Part shown: one piece after another, positions 50,113 to 59,951 of the stretch
How the letters are laid out: every line of letters begins with the position of its first letter
Position numbering within the stretch: position 1 is the first letter of the stretch
Translations under genes and position numbers: made by a program
Notes under the pieces: model-generated
Seen by the model: only the letters and a program-made list of their open reading frames with translations
Told to the model about the DNA's origin: nothing
Databases searched by the model: none
Assembly (NCBI GenBank): GCA_023430975.1
Contig: JAEYYB010000071.1
Span: 62,001-126,000 of the forward strand
Length of the DNA: 64,000 nt
From: Bacillota bacterium
GTDB lineage: Bacteria; Bacillota; Clostridia; Acetivibrionales; DSM-2933
Direction: 5' to 3'

Positions 50113-51375
50113 TCAATTTGGATCATCCTTATCTAGCAGCTTCTTCAGGCCGGGCAGCACATCTTCTTTTTTTGTCATGGTAACAATTGAAAAATTCTTA
50201 TGCTTTACACTCTTTTGATACTCACTTTTAATTGTGCTTATGGAGGAATAATAGCCAGGTACAATCTCTCCATATCCAAAAAGGTTGCAAACCTCACAAA
50301 GCTTATTTGCATATTCCACCGCTTTAACATTATCTTCAGCCCAATTATCACCATCGCTGCAATGGAAGGCATATATATTCCAGCTTGATGGATTATACCT
50401 TTGCTCTATGATTTCAAGTGCTTTTTCATAACCGCTGCTTATATAGGTACCTCCCGATTCGCCCTTATGGAAAAACTCGTTTTCACTTACTTCCTTTGCG
50501 ACTGTTGTATGAGCTACAAATGCCACCTCAACATTAGCATATTTGAGCCTTATGAACTGGTACAGCAAAAAGTAAAAGCTTCTGGCAAGGTACTTTTTTG
50601 ATTGATCCATAGACCCTGAAACGTCCATAATGCAAATAACAACTGCATTGTAGTCCTTCTTGTGCTCTTCCCTTACTCTCCAGTACCTTAAATCATCCTC
50701 AATAAAAGGAAACCTTCTAGGTACATTTTCTGTATTTTCAACATCGGGATATTGATTTTCATTTATGTTTTCATCAATGTTTTCATCGATATTTTCATCA
50801 TTATCACCGGAAGATGATTGATCATTCATTTCTCTCAAGGTTCTTTCATACCCCTGCTTACGTTTAATCTTCTCGATTATAGAACGTTTTTTGGCAAGTC
50901 TGGGCGGAATTCCCTTCCTCTGGAAACCTGAACGCTTGGCATATCTGATTGACTCAAGCTCCCCCATCCTTTTCCGATCAAGATCAGGCAGGTTGAGATC
51001 ATCAAAAAGGTAGCTAATTAGTTCATCTATGGTAATTTCTGTTTCGTAGTAATCCTCACCTTCCTGATTCCCTGCCTGACCAGAGCCATTTCCCTGGCCC
51101 TGACCCTGGTCCTCACCCACCTTATCTCCCCTCTTTTCATTACCTGTTCCACTTCCTGTTCCGGAAGTATTCTTCCCGTATATGAACTGGTATTCCTTAA
51201 TGCTTTTTATGGGGATCTTGATTTTTTTATCTTTTCTCTGCCCTATAATGCTTTCTTCTGCAATAATATTTCCAATATTTTTCTTAATAGAGTCCTCAAC
51301 CAATTGACGATGTCTCCGCCTGTCTTCTGCCGACCTGTCTTTGCCGCTGCTGCTGAACTCCTTGAAAATAGCCAT
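50113..51375 (-). CDS. yhbH: YhbH/YeaH (DUF444) sporulation-associated protein
   Basis: This 420-residue protein belongs to the DUF444 family. It has a basic N-terminus (GKDRSAEDRRRHRQLV), a charged low-complexity middle with GTGSGTGN and DENIDENIDENINEN repeats, and a C-terminal von Willebrand A-like domain with the MIDAS start ICIMDVSGSMDQS. It is always found with PrkA and SpoVR and is assumed to work with them. The ATG at 51375 follows GGGGTG. Confidence 0.93.
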   Translation of the reverse strand: MAIFKEFSSSGKDRSAEDRRRHRQLVEDSIKKNIGNIIAEESIIGQRKDKKIKIPIKSIKEYQFIYGKNTSGTGSGTGNEKRGDKVGEDQGQGQGNGSGQAGNQEGEDYYETEITIDELISYLFDDLNLPDLDRKRMGELESIRYAKRSGFQRKGIPPRLAKKRSIIEKIKRKQGYERTLREMNDQSSSGDNDENIDENIDENINENQYPDVENTENVPRRFPFIEDDLRYWRVREEHKKDYNAVVICIMDVSGSMDQSKKYLARSFYFLLYQFIRLKYANVEVAFVAHTTVAKEVSENEFFHKGESGGTYISSGYEKALEIIEQRYNPSSWNIYAFHCSDGDNWAEDNVKAVEYANKLCEVCNLFGYGEIVPGYYSSISTIKSEYQKSVKHKNFSIVTMTKKEDVLPGLKKLLDKDDPN

Positions 51376-51439
51376 TTTAATCACCCCATATCAGGTAATT
51401 TCCAAAAATAGTTTCACATTTTATGCGTTTCACACATTC

Positions 51440-53368
51440 TTAATCTTTCCATAAGTTATTAGCTGCATATTTTAGTATTACATTGCAGCAATGATCGCAA
51501 TAACCGTAGTTTTTCATCTCTTCAACCATTGCATTGTATTTTTCGCTTTGTTCCTGATCCCTCACCTTAGCCATTGTGACAACCCTGCTTAACTCTCTTA
51601 CAGACGCAGTAAGTTTTTTCTCTATAGCTTCCTTTAACGGCTCATAGCTGTTGAAATCAAGCTTTCCTCCGTTTCTAAGAACAAAGAACATATATGCAGT
51701 AACATCTGCTCTAAACCCTTTTGCCGCAGAATCTGTAATTCCGATTTGTTCTTCAATTGATCTTAAGAACCTTTCATCCGGCTCTAACTCCTCGCCAGTG
51801 TTCCGATCCTTAATCTTTGTTTTGTTAACAAATGCTTCAGCATGGTCAAGGTAGTTATTAAAGAGGCTTTCAGCCTGCTCTCTGTATCCATGAATAAATG
51901 CCTTGGTTATTTCCTTCTCAAGTATCTTGTTATATTCTTTTCTGATGTTATCCTGTATGAAAGCCAAATACCTTGATTTGTCATCATCGGATATGGCAAG
52001 TTCCTTAACGGCCTTAACAAGGGTTTCCATTACAGAAATAGGATTTATGCAATCATGCTCCGATTCCGATAAAGCAGTGTCAATCGACTTCATGATAAAC
52101 CTTGTTGAAATACCTGTCATACCTTCCCTTGCCGCTTCTTCACGCAGCTCAAATATATCAATTTTTCTTGCCATTCCCTTTTCAACAATCTCTTCACCAT
52201 TATATATTTTGAGCTTGGTCATAGGGTCAACCTTAGCAGAAGGTGAAAGCCTTGTAAGAATTGCAAACATTGAAGCAATCTCAATTGTATGTGGTGCAAT
52301 ATGAGCTTTAAATCTGCTCTTTTTAAGTATCTTTTCATAAATCTTAGTTTCTTCACTAAGTTCAAGGCAGTATGGTATTTCAATCTTTACAATTCTATCT
52401 AAAATAGCTTCATTGGTATGATCTGATTTAAACTTGTTCCATTCTGCTTCATTTGAGTGTGCAAGTATTATTCCGTCAAAATAGATCATTGATCCTTTCC
52501 CCGGTGACGGAACTGATTTTTCCTGGGTTGCAGTTATCATTGTATGAAGGTATTCAGTTTCATTTTTGAAAACTTCTATAAACTCTACTATACCTCTATT
52601 ACCAACGTTAAAGGCACCATTTAAGGATAAGACTCTTGGATCATCTTCAGGATACATGTCAATCTTCGATATATCAACCGATCCTATAAGAACTGATGTG
52701 TCCTGGTTGTTAGGGTCAACAGGAGGCACTACACCTATTCCTTTTCTCGATCTGATGGAGAACCCTACTGTTTCAACCGGGAATTTCTCATACTCACCAT
52801 TAAATTCATTCTTAAGCCTGTAGCGGCATATAGGACAAAGGTCACCCTCTATCTTTACATTGAGTATTTCTTCAAACTGTTTTCTAAGATGCTTTGGAAT
52901 CAAATGCAAAGGCTCCTCCCTTATCGGGCAGCCTTTTAATGAATATACCGGCTGACTCATTTCAAGGGCTTTTTTCAGGGCTTCCATAAGTGATGATTTA
53001 CCTGAACCAACGGGTCCAACAAGATATAAAACCTGTCTTGACTCCTCTCCTGCCATTGCGGCTGAGTGAAAATACCTGACAAGCTTCATTATTGTCTTAT
53101 CAATTCCAAAAAAATCTTCCTCAAAAAACTTGTACTTCTTTACAACATCATTTCCATAAATTCTTCTTAGTCGAGGATTTTCATCAGTTTTAATAACTTC
53201 AACTCCCGGATCTGTTATAAGATTATACATTCTTTGGTGAGCTAACATGGAAATGTCAGAATTTTGTTTCAAAATTTCCAGATAATCCAGAAATACGCCT
53301 TTAAAAATGCCATTTTTTCTCTCTTCCCTATCCTTCTGAATAATGCTAGAAATATCTACCTTTCCCAT
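51440..53368 (-). CDS. prkA: PrkA-type serine protein kinase / AAA ATPase
   Basis: This 642-residue protein has an AAA ATPase N-terminal part with Walker A VGPVGSGKSSLMEALKKA (about residue 113) and a C-terminal PrkA kinase-like region. In Bacillus PrkA affects sporulation, and both kinase and Lon-like protease roles have been proposed for the family. The upstream 15 open codons are not used: the ATG at 53368 has AAAAAGGAGG and gives the normal length. It is the first gene of the operon, with a 575-bp AT-rich intergenic region before it. Confidence 0.94.
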   Translation of the reverse strand: MGKVDISSIIQKDREERKNGIFKGVFLDYLEILKQNSDISMLAHQRMYNLITDPGVEVIKTDENPRLRRIYGNDVVKKYKFFEEDFFGIDKTIMKLVRYFHSAAMAGEESRQVLYLVGPVGSGKSSLMEALKKALEMSQPVYSLKGCPIREEPLHLIPKHLRKQFEEILNVKIEGDLCPICRYRLKNEFNGEYEKFPVETVGFSIRSRKGIGVVPPVDPNNQDTSVLIGSVDISKIDMYPEDDPRVLSLNGAFNVGNRGIVEFIEVFKNETEYLHTMITATQEKSVPSPGKGSMIYFDGIILAHSNEAEWNKFKSDHTNEAILDRIVKIEIPYCLELSEETKIYEKILKKSRFKAHIAPHTIEIASMFAILTRLSPSAKVDPMTKLKIYNGEEIVEKGMARKIDIFELREEAAREGMTGISTRFIMKSIDTALSESEHDCINPISVMETLVKAVKELAISDDDKSRYLAFIQDNIRKEYNKILEKEITKAFIHGYREQAESLFNNYLDHAEAFVNKTKIKDRNTGEELEPDERFLRSIEEQIGITDSAAKGFRADVTAYMFFVLRNGGKLDFNSYEPLKEAIEKKLTASVRELSRVVTMAKVRDQEQSEKYNAMVEEMKNYGYCDHCCNVILKYAANNLWKD

Positions 53369-53763
53369 AATAAATGCCTCCTTTTTAATAGGATATGTTG
53401 GTTCATGTAGCATACAAACGTTACTTCATTCTATATAAAATCACATAATCTTTAATATCAATTAATAAGGAGATTTCAAAAGTTTCCTTGGTCAATTTTT
53501 ATGGATGAAAAATACAAAACTAATATTTTACAATTCTCCATTTAATAAACTACTTTTAAAAAATCACTTATGCAATTTATATATAAATTATAATATTAAT
53601 AAAGGTCATTTATATTACCTTTATTAAATAAATATTTCTACATTTATTACCTTTATTACCTTAAATATTTACCGGAAAAGAAGAAACTTTAAACAAAAAT
53701 TTTTTATAAGCTTTAAATCTATAACAATCAATTAATTTTTATCTAAGTTATTGTGAACTTAAT
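53369..53763. other. AT-rich intergenic region upstream of prkA
   Basis: The region between prkA and the divergent membrane-protein gene has no credible gene. It contains low-complexity direct repeats of an ATTACCTTTATTA-like unit around 53605-53665 and, at its end, a mini family-1 repeat. No promoter could be assigned with confidence; sporulation sigma-factor sites are too degenerate to call by eye. Confidence 0.5.
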
Positions 53764-53812
53764 ATATATTAAAAGCTCCGCCAAATGTAATAGATTTATC
53801 ACTTTTAATATA
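53764..53812. repeat. Family-1 mini-derivative (49 bp)
   Basis: The left end TATATTAAAAG joins directly to CTCCGCCAAATGTAATAG and the normal right end TTTATCACTTTTAATATA. The internal half of the element is deleted, leaving both termini. Confidence 0.8.
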
Positions 53813-53942
53813 ATATAATTTTATCATAATTAACACAAAATAACTATATCCAACTTTCCTCTTTTTACTCACATTTTACCATTATAATAGGTTTGTATTT
53901 AATGATATAATAATTTTGCCATAATCCCCGTTTTGGAAAGGT

Positions 53943-55637
53943 ATGATTAATATTAAAACGTTTAAAGATAAAATACACAAATGTTTATATACACTGCTTG
54001 CTATAACAGCAGGATTATGCCTTTTTTTGCTGACTAGTTCCATAATCCTTGAAAAGAGTATTATGAATCCTGAATTTCATGATGAACTGCTAAAAAAACA
54101 CGACTTGTATTCATATACACAAAAACAAATAAAAAATTCATTTGATAACTTAAATCTTAATTCAGGATCCGATGCAGACTCCGACCAGATTTCAAACCTT
54201 TTGCTTTCTCTAAAAAAGTCTGTTACCCCAGATCTAATAAATATGAACTTAGATAGCCTTGTTGATGGCATTTTTCAATATCTCAACGGAAAAAGCACCT
54301 TTCTTCCCGACATAATAATAAACGCCGATGCTACTAAGGATAATATTGATCCCAACGATATGACGGACCATAATCAAAAATACTCATACGCCTTGTCAAA
54401 AATAAAAAAGATAAACTTAAGTCTTATCCTTCAATATTTTGACAGAAGTGATATTGCTGACAGTCTGTCCATAATAAAGCTTTACTTTTATATAGTAAAT
54501 ACTATACCTGTTTTCCTTGCCCTGCTGGCAGTACTGCTTTTTATTATAGCTGCAGCCTTTTCAAAAAATATAATAAAAGTTATTAAATGGCTTATACTAA
54601 TGTCTTCTGCTTGGGCCTCATTATTGTTAGCGTCTGCTTTTTTCATTATTTATAAAAGTTATACACTGGATAGCATCATCTATCCAATTACTTCATCCAT
54701 ACCGCTTCCTGCTGATATTACATTCTCCTATATAAATGACATTCTAAAAGGCGTATGGACAACCCTTATGGTGCTTGGGCTTATTATTGGTTTAATCTGC
54801 CCGGTATTACTAATTATGCTTAAGACCAAACGCATTAACTTTGCAGAAAAGGAGATATATGGCGATAGAACCAAGCTCTTTAGCTCCATAAAATACGGAG
54901 CCTGTATTTTCATATTTATGTTAGTTATATCGGTATTAATAAATAAATCTTATATAGTTAAAAAGGAATTTTTAGAAAATAATTTCCCTGTAATTATTAA
55001 TAAACTTAAGAATTACAGCACTGTAACCAAAATTATTCCCGCAAAGGATACTTCAATATATATGCTTCTTCTAAAGCTTGTTAACAAAAGTGATAAGACC
55101 CCTATAGCTGACATAAAAATGCATCTTACAGGTGAAGCCTCTTCGGGCAAAGTAAACAGCCTTGATATTGTATCTGACGAAAACGGTGATGCCAGGTATA
55201 TCCTTGATAAAGGTAAATACAGGCTAAGCTTTGATTCAGATAGTTTTCCCAAGTCATATCAGATACCTTCACCTGTTTTTTTTGAGCTTAAGTCAGCCGG
55301 AACGACCATTATATCAATTGAACTCGATAAAGCCCAGGATACAGCCTTAAATAAATGGGGCATTGCAGAAATTGAAATTTTCGACAAAGACAATATACCG
55401 ATTCATAATATTGAATTATTTGTTGAGGGTACCCCATCAGCACCCGGTAACCCCGATACCTTAAAAGCCGTTACAAATTCTGAAGGAATCGCCGTATTCA
55501 GGCTTAATGAGGGTAATTATAAAATCAACTTTACAAATACAGCTTTTCCTACAGACTATAAAATCCCTTCGCCCATAGATATTAGTGTAATGGCTAACAG
55601 CATTGGACGATACAGCATAAAATTATCAAAGGAATGA
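53943..55637 (+). CDS. Unknown polytopic membrane protein with two C-terminal beta domains
   Basis: This 564-residue protein is not recognised. It has a membrane segment near the N-terminus (about 18-36), a polar region to about 175, three or four membrane segments (about 185-300), another near 325, and an outer C-terminal half. The C-terminus holds two homologous domains of about 80 residues, each with DENGDARYILDKGKYRLSFD-like and SYQIPSP / DYKIPSP motifs, resembling carboxypeptidase-regulatory or prealbumin-like folds. GGAAAGG lies almost against the ATG. It is divergent from prkA. A cell-surface role is inferred only. Confidence 0.75.
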   Translation: MINIKTFKDKIHKCLYTLLAITAGLCLFLLTSSIILEKSIMNPEFHDELLKKHDLYSYTQKQIKNSFDNLNLNSGSDADSDQISNLLLSLKKSVTPDLINMNLDSLVDGIFQYLNGKSTFLPDIIINADATKDNIDPNDMTDHNQKYSYALSKIKKINLSLILQYFDRSDIADSLSIIKLYFYIVNTIPVFLALLAVLLFIIAAAFSKNIIKVIKWLILMSSAWASLLLASAFFIIYKSYTLDSIIYPITSSIPLPADITFSYINDILKGVWTTLMVLGLIIGLICPVLLIMLKTKRINFAEKEIYGDRTKLFSSIKYGACIFIFMLVISVLINKSYIVKKEFLENNFPVIINKLKNYSTVTKIIPAKDTSIYMLLLKLVNKSDKTPIADIKMHLTGEASSGKVNSLDIVSDENGDARYILDKGKYRLSFDSDSFPKSYQIPSPVFFELKSAGTTIISIELDKAQDTALNKWGIAEIEIFDKDNIPIHNIELFVEGTPSAPGNPDTLKAVTNSEGIAVFRLNEGNYKINFTNTAFPTDYKIPSPIDISVMANSIGRYSIKLSKE

Positions 55638-55697
55638 TGGATTTATTCTCAAGGCCGGCCCATCCTGTAACAATAAAATATTGCATGGAATATTATA

Positions 55698-55741
55698 AAC
55701 CATATTAAATTAAATGATTACTCGTTTAACTTAATATGGTT
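55698..55741 (+). terminator. AT-rich hairpin, possible terminator
   Basis: A 17-bp stem with one mismatch (AACCATATTAAATTAAA / TTTAACTTAATATGGTT) followed by AAAGTATTTTTT. It lies between the two unrecognised plus-strand genes. Confidence 0.55.
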
Positions 55742-55772
55742 AAAGTATTTTTTACAAGGAGGAAAGAAAACG

Positions 55773-56645
55773 ATGCCTTATTTTGGATACTCATTCACTA
55801 ATGGAGGAAATGGAAAGAAGAGTAGTGAAAAACCAAGCAATACCATACCCGAAGCACAGGAAATTAAAGGAGCTTCAAATCCCCAGGAAGCTAAGGAAAC
55901 TAAGGAAACCATGGAAGAGAAACCTTTAGATATTAAGGAATCTCCAAATATGGAATCTCCAAATGATGTCAACCTATCAACTGCAGAAATTCCTCTAACT
56001 CCTAACGCACCTGTTAATCCACAAATGTATGGAATGCCTCAGATGCCTTATATGCAAAATCCACCAATACATACCTGTCCATATTTAATGTATTCTCAAA
56101 TGCTTCCGGATATCTATAACACAGTTCCTTTCGATCCAATGTCACAAGATTTCCAGTATGGAAATGCCATAAGACCAGTTGGTGATCCTCCGCCTATATT
56201 GAGTGACAACCCTCCGGCAATCAACATAGTGATGTTTAAGGAACTTACCGGATATCCTAATTATGGAAACCCTAGCAGAAATGCTGATATTCTATATACA
56301 GGAAACAGGGGTACGTGGACATTTCAAATGCCTGGTTTTCAACAGATACCATTTAACCAATCTGCCCAGGTAACTATACGTGCAGTGCTGGATGACCATA
56401 ACAATGTTCCTGTAAACAGGTATTCTGCCAGAATAACAATAAATGAGAGAGTCGTTCATAACGGGCCGGTACCACTTGACCACGGTACTCCTGCCGGATC
56501 CATGTTCACCAACTGGAGACCGTTAACCTTTACGGTTAATAACATAAGAAGAATGAACAGGATAACAATTGAGAATACTTCAAGAACCGGGCCTGATGAT
56601 TGGATGGCTTTTGACTGGATTGAGATAAGGCTTAATGAAAGGTAA
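55773..56645 (+). CDS. Unknown two-part protein with Pro/Met-rich linker
   Basis: This 290-residue protein has no signal peptide or membrane helix. Residues 1-80 are charged, low complexity, rich in Glu, Lys and Pro. A linker rich in Pro, Met, Tyr and Asn (NPQMYGMPQMPYMQ) follows, then a C-terminal domain of about 140 residues with beta-rich features (NRGTWTFQMPGFQ, VTIRAVLDDHNN, ending DDWMAFDWIEIRLNE). The last domain looks like a beta-sandwich, possibly carbohydrate-binding, and linkers of this kind occur in spore coat proteins. Neither is proven. GGAGG precedes the ATG. Confidence 0.7.
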   Translation: MPYFGYSFTNGGNGKKSSEKPSNTIPEAQEIKGASNPQEAKETKETMEEKPLDIKESPNMESPNDVNLSTAEIPLTPNAPVNPQMYGMPQMPYMQNPPIHTCPYLMYSQMLPDIYNTVPFDPMSQDFQYGNAIRPVGDPPPILSDNPPAINIVMFKELTGYPNYGNPSRNADILYTGNRGTWTFQMPGFQQIPFNQSAQVTIRAVLDDHNNVPVNRYSARITINERVVHNGPVPLDHGTPAGSMFTNWRPLTFTVNNIRRMNRITIENTSRTGPDDWMAFDWIEIRLNER

Positions 56646-56739
56646 CATGTTTATAAAACCTAAGGCTGTTTCGGCTTTATTACTTCTTCAATAAGTGCTA
56701 TACTGTTATAAGGCAAAGCACCATAAAGTGAAAGCTATT

Positions 56740-56800
56740 ATATGTTTTGCAATAGTTTAGAACAATTATATATAACTGATATTGCTATTGCAAAACATAT
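56740..56800. repeat. Family-4 inverted repeat (16-bp arms)
   Basis: ATATGTTTTGCAATAG at 56740-56755 and its exact complement CTATTGCAAAACATAT at 56785-56800, with a 29-bp centre. It lies in the leader of rqcH and has the longest arms of its family. Confidence 0.8.
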
Positions 56801-56852
56801 TCCTTTATAGTGTTTTATTATATAAAAATCGAAATTTAGAGGAGTGACAACA

Positions 56853-58613
56853 TTGCCATTTGACGGTATAGTAGTAAAATCCGTAGTGGAGGAGTTATCC
56901 GAAACACTTACGGGGAGCAGAATTGAAAAAATATTTCAGCCGGAACCCGATGAAATTATAATAAATATACGTGCCAAAGGCCAAAACTATAAGCTATTAT
57001 TAAGTGCAAGTCCAAACTATCCCAGAATCCATTTTACCGATTCATCAAAGGAAAACCCTGCTATTCCTCCAGTTTTCTGCATGTTGCTTAGAAAGCATTT
57101 ATCGGGAGGTAAAGTAACAGGGGTAGAGTTTCATGACTTTGAGAGAATAATAAGCCTGTATATTGAATCACTAAACGAGCTTGGCGATTTGACAAAAAAA
57201 CACCTTATAATTGAAATAATGGGCAGGCATAGCAATATCATTCTTACAAATGATGAAGGCAGAATACTTGATTCCATAAAGCATGTGGATAATGAAGTGA
57301 GCCGAATTAGAGAAGTTATGCCTGGAAGACAGTATATTTTGCCTCCTGCACAAGACAAATTAAGCCCTGAATGCATTAATCCCGAGAAGTTCATTGATGA
57401 AGGGGCATTAAACTGCCAAACCAATGTGGATAAGTACCTTTTAAGTAACGTCAAAGGCTTCAGTCCTCTCTTATGTAGAGAGATAACCTTTCTTTCAGGA
57501 ATAGATGACAGAATATCTTTTGACGCCCTGCCAAAAGAGAAAAAGGACAGCCTTTTAAGTGTGCTTAAAGACACTTTTGAAGCAATAATCATATCAAATT
57601 TTAAACCGTGTATAGTATTTGACTCTGAAGACATGGATAAGCCTATTGAGTTCCATTGCCTGAATCTTAAACAGTATAATTTTGTAAGGCACTATCCTAC
57701 AATGAATCAAGCCCTGGATGCCTTTTATAGGGAAAAGGACAGGGCTGAACGAAGCAAACAGAAAAAATCCGATGTTTTGAAGGTAATAAACAATAATTTG
57801 GAAAGATGCAATAAAAAGCTTTCTCTTCAGCAGGAAAAAATGCGGGAAGTATCAGACCGTGATGAATTAAAGCTCTGTGGTGAATTGCTGACTGCAAACA
57901 TATACAGCATACCTAAAAACACCAAATCGGTAACTCTTTTAAACTATTACAGCGAAAATAACGATACTGTTGAGATTTTACTTGACCCTGACCTTACACC
58001 CCAGGAAAATGCACAAAAATATTTTAAACAGTACAATAAGGCTAAGAGTGCATATTTATCCACCAGTAAGCAGTTGGAAGAAACAGTTAAGGAAATGGAG
58101 TATTTAGAAGGTGTTCTTCAAATGCTGGATAACTGCAATACCCTCCAGGAAATTAACGAGGTAAGGCAAGAACTGGCTGAGGAAGGTTATCTTTCAAAGA
58201 GGAACAAGAACAGCATAAATAAAAAGGACAAGCCTTCAAGCCCTCATCATTTCAAGTCCTCAGACGGTTTTGACATACTGGTAGGAAAAAACAACAGACA
58301 AAATGACCTTTTAACATTAAAGCAAGCTTCCAGCTGGGATATGTGGCTTCACACCCGTAACATACCCGGCTCTCATGTAATAATTAAGAGCAACAGGCAA
58401 AGCATACCCGACAGCACCCTGCTAGAAGCTGCGATAATTGCTGCATACCACAGCAAAGCAAAAGATTCATCCAACACCCCTGTTGACTATACCGCCGTTA
58501 AAAACGTGAAAAAGCCTCCTGGGGCAAAGCCTGGAATGGTTAATTATGATAATTTTAAGACGATTATTGTCGCACCTGATGAAGGCTTAATAAAAAAGCT
58601 CCGTGCTGATTAA
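56853..58613 (+). CDS. rqcH: RqcH / NFACT ribosome-quality-control factor
   Basis: This 586-residue protein binds stalled 50S-peptidyl-tRNA complexes and recruits tRNA-Ala to add C-terminal alanine tails. It has an NFACT-N domain (PFDGIVVKSVVEEL at the start), a central coiled coil (about 290-420) and an NFACT-R domain (FKSSDGFDILVGKNNRQND, WDMWLHTRNIPGSHVII). The TTG at 56853 is eight bases after GAGGAG and gives the family N-terminus; a GTG three codons earlier overlaps the ribosome site. It is convergent with pilT, with 12 bp between stop codons. Confidence 0.94.
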   Translation: MPFDGIVVKSVVEELSETLTGSRIEKIFQPEPDEIIINIRAKGQNYKLLLSASPNYPRIHFTDSSKENPAIPPVFCMLLRKHLSGGKVTGVEFHDFERIISLYIESLNELGDLTKKHLIIEIMGRHSNIILTNDEGRILDSIKHVDNEVSRIREVMPGRQYILPPAQDKLSPECINPEKFIDEGALNCQTNVDKYLLSNVKGFSPLLCREITFLSGIDDRISFDALPKEKKDSLLSVLKDTFEAIIISNFKPCIVFDSEDMDKPIEFHCLNLKQYNFVRHYPTMNQALDAFYREKDRAERSKQKKSDVLKVINNNLERCNKKLSLQQEKMREVSDRDELKLCGELLTANIYSIPKNTKSVTLLNYYSENNDTVEILLDPDLTPQENAQKYFKQYNKAKSAYLSTSKQLEETVKEMEYLEGVLQMLDNCNTLQEINEVRQELAEEGYLSKRNKNSINKKDKPSSPHHFKSSDGFDILVGKNNRQNDLLTLKQASSWDMWLHTRNIPGSHVIIKSNRQSIPDSTLLEAAIIAAYHSKAKDSSNTPVDYTAVKNVKKPPGAKPGMVNYDNFKTIIVAPDEGLIKKLRAD

Positions 58614-58625
58614 GAATTAATGAAC

Positions 58626-59720
58626 TTAAACGGATGACATGGACAGGCCTCTGTTTTTCAACGATTCGATGGTCTTGTTCATGCCGTCTTTATCGACACA
58701 AAATTCAAGGGCATCTTCAATGGATACTCTATCCTGGGCAAGCAGATCTGCTATTGATTTATCAAGAAGCTGCATACCCATTACTCCGCCCATTTGTATA
58801 GAAGAGTTTATGGCAGTGGACTTTCCTTCTCTTATCTGATTACTAATGGCAGGTGTTACAACCATAATTTCAAGGGCAGCTACCCTGCCTTTTCCTGACT
58901 TATCAGGCATAAGTCTCTGTGATATAACCGCCTTTAACGCTGTAGAAACCTGCACCCTTATTTGCTGCTGTTGATGCGGGGGAAAAACGTCTATCATTCT
59001 ATCTATGGTTTTTGCAGCTCCAAGGGTATGGAGGGTGGAAAGCACAAGATGTCCTGTTTCAGCAGCAGTAACAGCAATACTGATGGACTCCTGATCCCTC
59101 ATCTCACCTATAAATATAACATCAGGGTCTTCCCTTAATGCTGCCCTGAGTGCATTATTATAGGTCTTGCTGTCATGACCTATTTCCCTTTGGTTTACTA
59201 TGCACTTGTCATGGTTGAAAACATATTCTACAGGATCCTCAAGTGTAAGTATATGTCCATCCATTGAGGAGTTGATCTCATTAATAATAGATGCAACAGT
59301 GGTTGACTTACCGCTTCCTGTAGGACCTGTAACAAGTATCAGCCCTTCCTTTATTTCACTAATCTGCTTTACTACCGGAGGTAGATTTAATGCTGATAAT
59401 GATGGTATTTTTGAAGCCAATGCACGGAAAACCAAGGCTATTGATCCTCGTTGAAAGAATGCATTAACCCTGAACCTTGATACATCAGGCACTGTTATGG
59501 AAAAATCCACTTCACCAACAGATGTCAAATGTTCCATTTTTTCCTTATCCATACAGACCTTTGCATATTGCATTGTATCCTCAAAAGTCAGCCTATCTGC
59601 TTCAATCTGCTTCATATGTCCATTAATTCTGAAGGATGGTGCCCTTCCTGTTGTTATATGGACATCTGAAGCCTTACTGTCAACTGCCATCTTTAATAAT
59701 TGATTAAGCTCTATAACCAT
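58626..59720 (-). CDS. pilT: PilT-family type IV pilus retraction ATPase
   Basis: This 364-residue hexameric ATPase has an N-terminal PAS-like domain (DVHITTGRAPSFRING), Walker A GPTGSGKSTTVASI, the Asp box LTLEDPVEYVF, the Walker B-type IFIGEMRDQESI, the His box ETGHLVLSTLHTLGA, and the C-terminal region with QRLMPDKSGKGRVAALEIMV. The ATG at 59720 has AAGGAG six bases upstream; 33 upstream codons are open but unlikely. No other pilus genes are in the window, so its partners must be elsewhere. Confidence 0.93.
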   Translation of the reverse strand: MVIELNQLLKMAVDSKASDVHITTGRAPSFRINGHMKQIEADRLTFEDTMQYAKVCMDKEKMEHLTSVGEVDFSITVPDVSRFRVNAFFQRGSIALVFRALASKIPSLSALNLPPVVKQISEIKEGLILVTGPTGSGKSTTVASIINEINSSMDGHILTLEDPVEYVFNHDKCIVNQREIGHDSKTYNNALRAALREDPDVIFIGEMRDQESISIAVTAAETGHLVLSTLHTLGAAKTIDRMIDVFPPHQQQQIRVQVSTALKAVISQRLMPDKSGKGRVAALEIMVVTPAISNQIREGKSTAINSSIQMGGVMGMQLLDKSIADLLAQDRVSIEDALEFCVDKDGMNKTIESLKNRGLSMSSV

Positions 59721-59848
59721 AGACATCTCCTTGATAAGGAATTGGCAAGATACATTTTCTGCTTTTAAATTTGATCGGCGGGTATGAGAGATCATTAATA
59801 ATTTATATATAAAAATCAAAGATAAATATAAAAATTAAATGATTTTTA

Positions 59849-59951
59849 TACATTAAAAGTGTTAATAATCTTACATTTAGCAGTGCAAATTACCAACGGT
59901 TCAACGGGATTTGCTTAAGACAAAAGTAAGAGATTTATCACCTTTAATATA
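59849..59951. repeat. Family-1 repeat, first of a tandem pair
   Basis: Ends TACATTAAAAGTG and CACCTTTAATATA, core CAACGGTTCAACGGGATTTG. Same orientation as the following copy; the two share only the junction bases. Confidence 0.9.

Noticed and set aside
49551..50183. 210-codon frame antisense to spoVR
   Set aside because: It is the complement of a well-conserved gene and has no ribosome site or recognisable domain.
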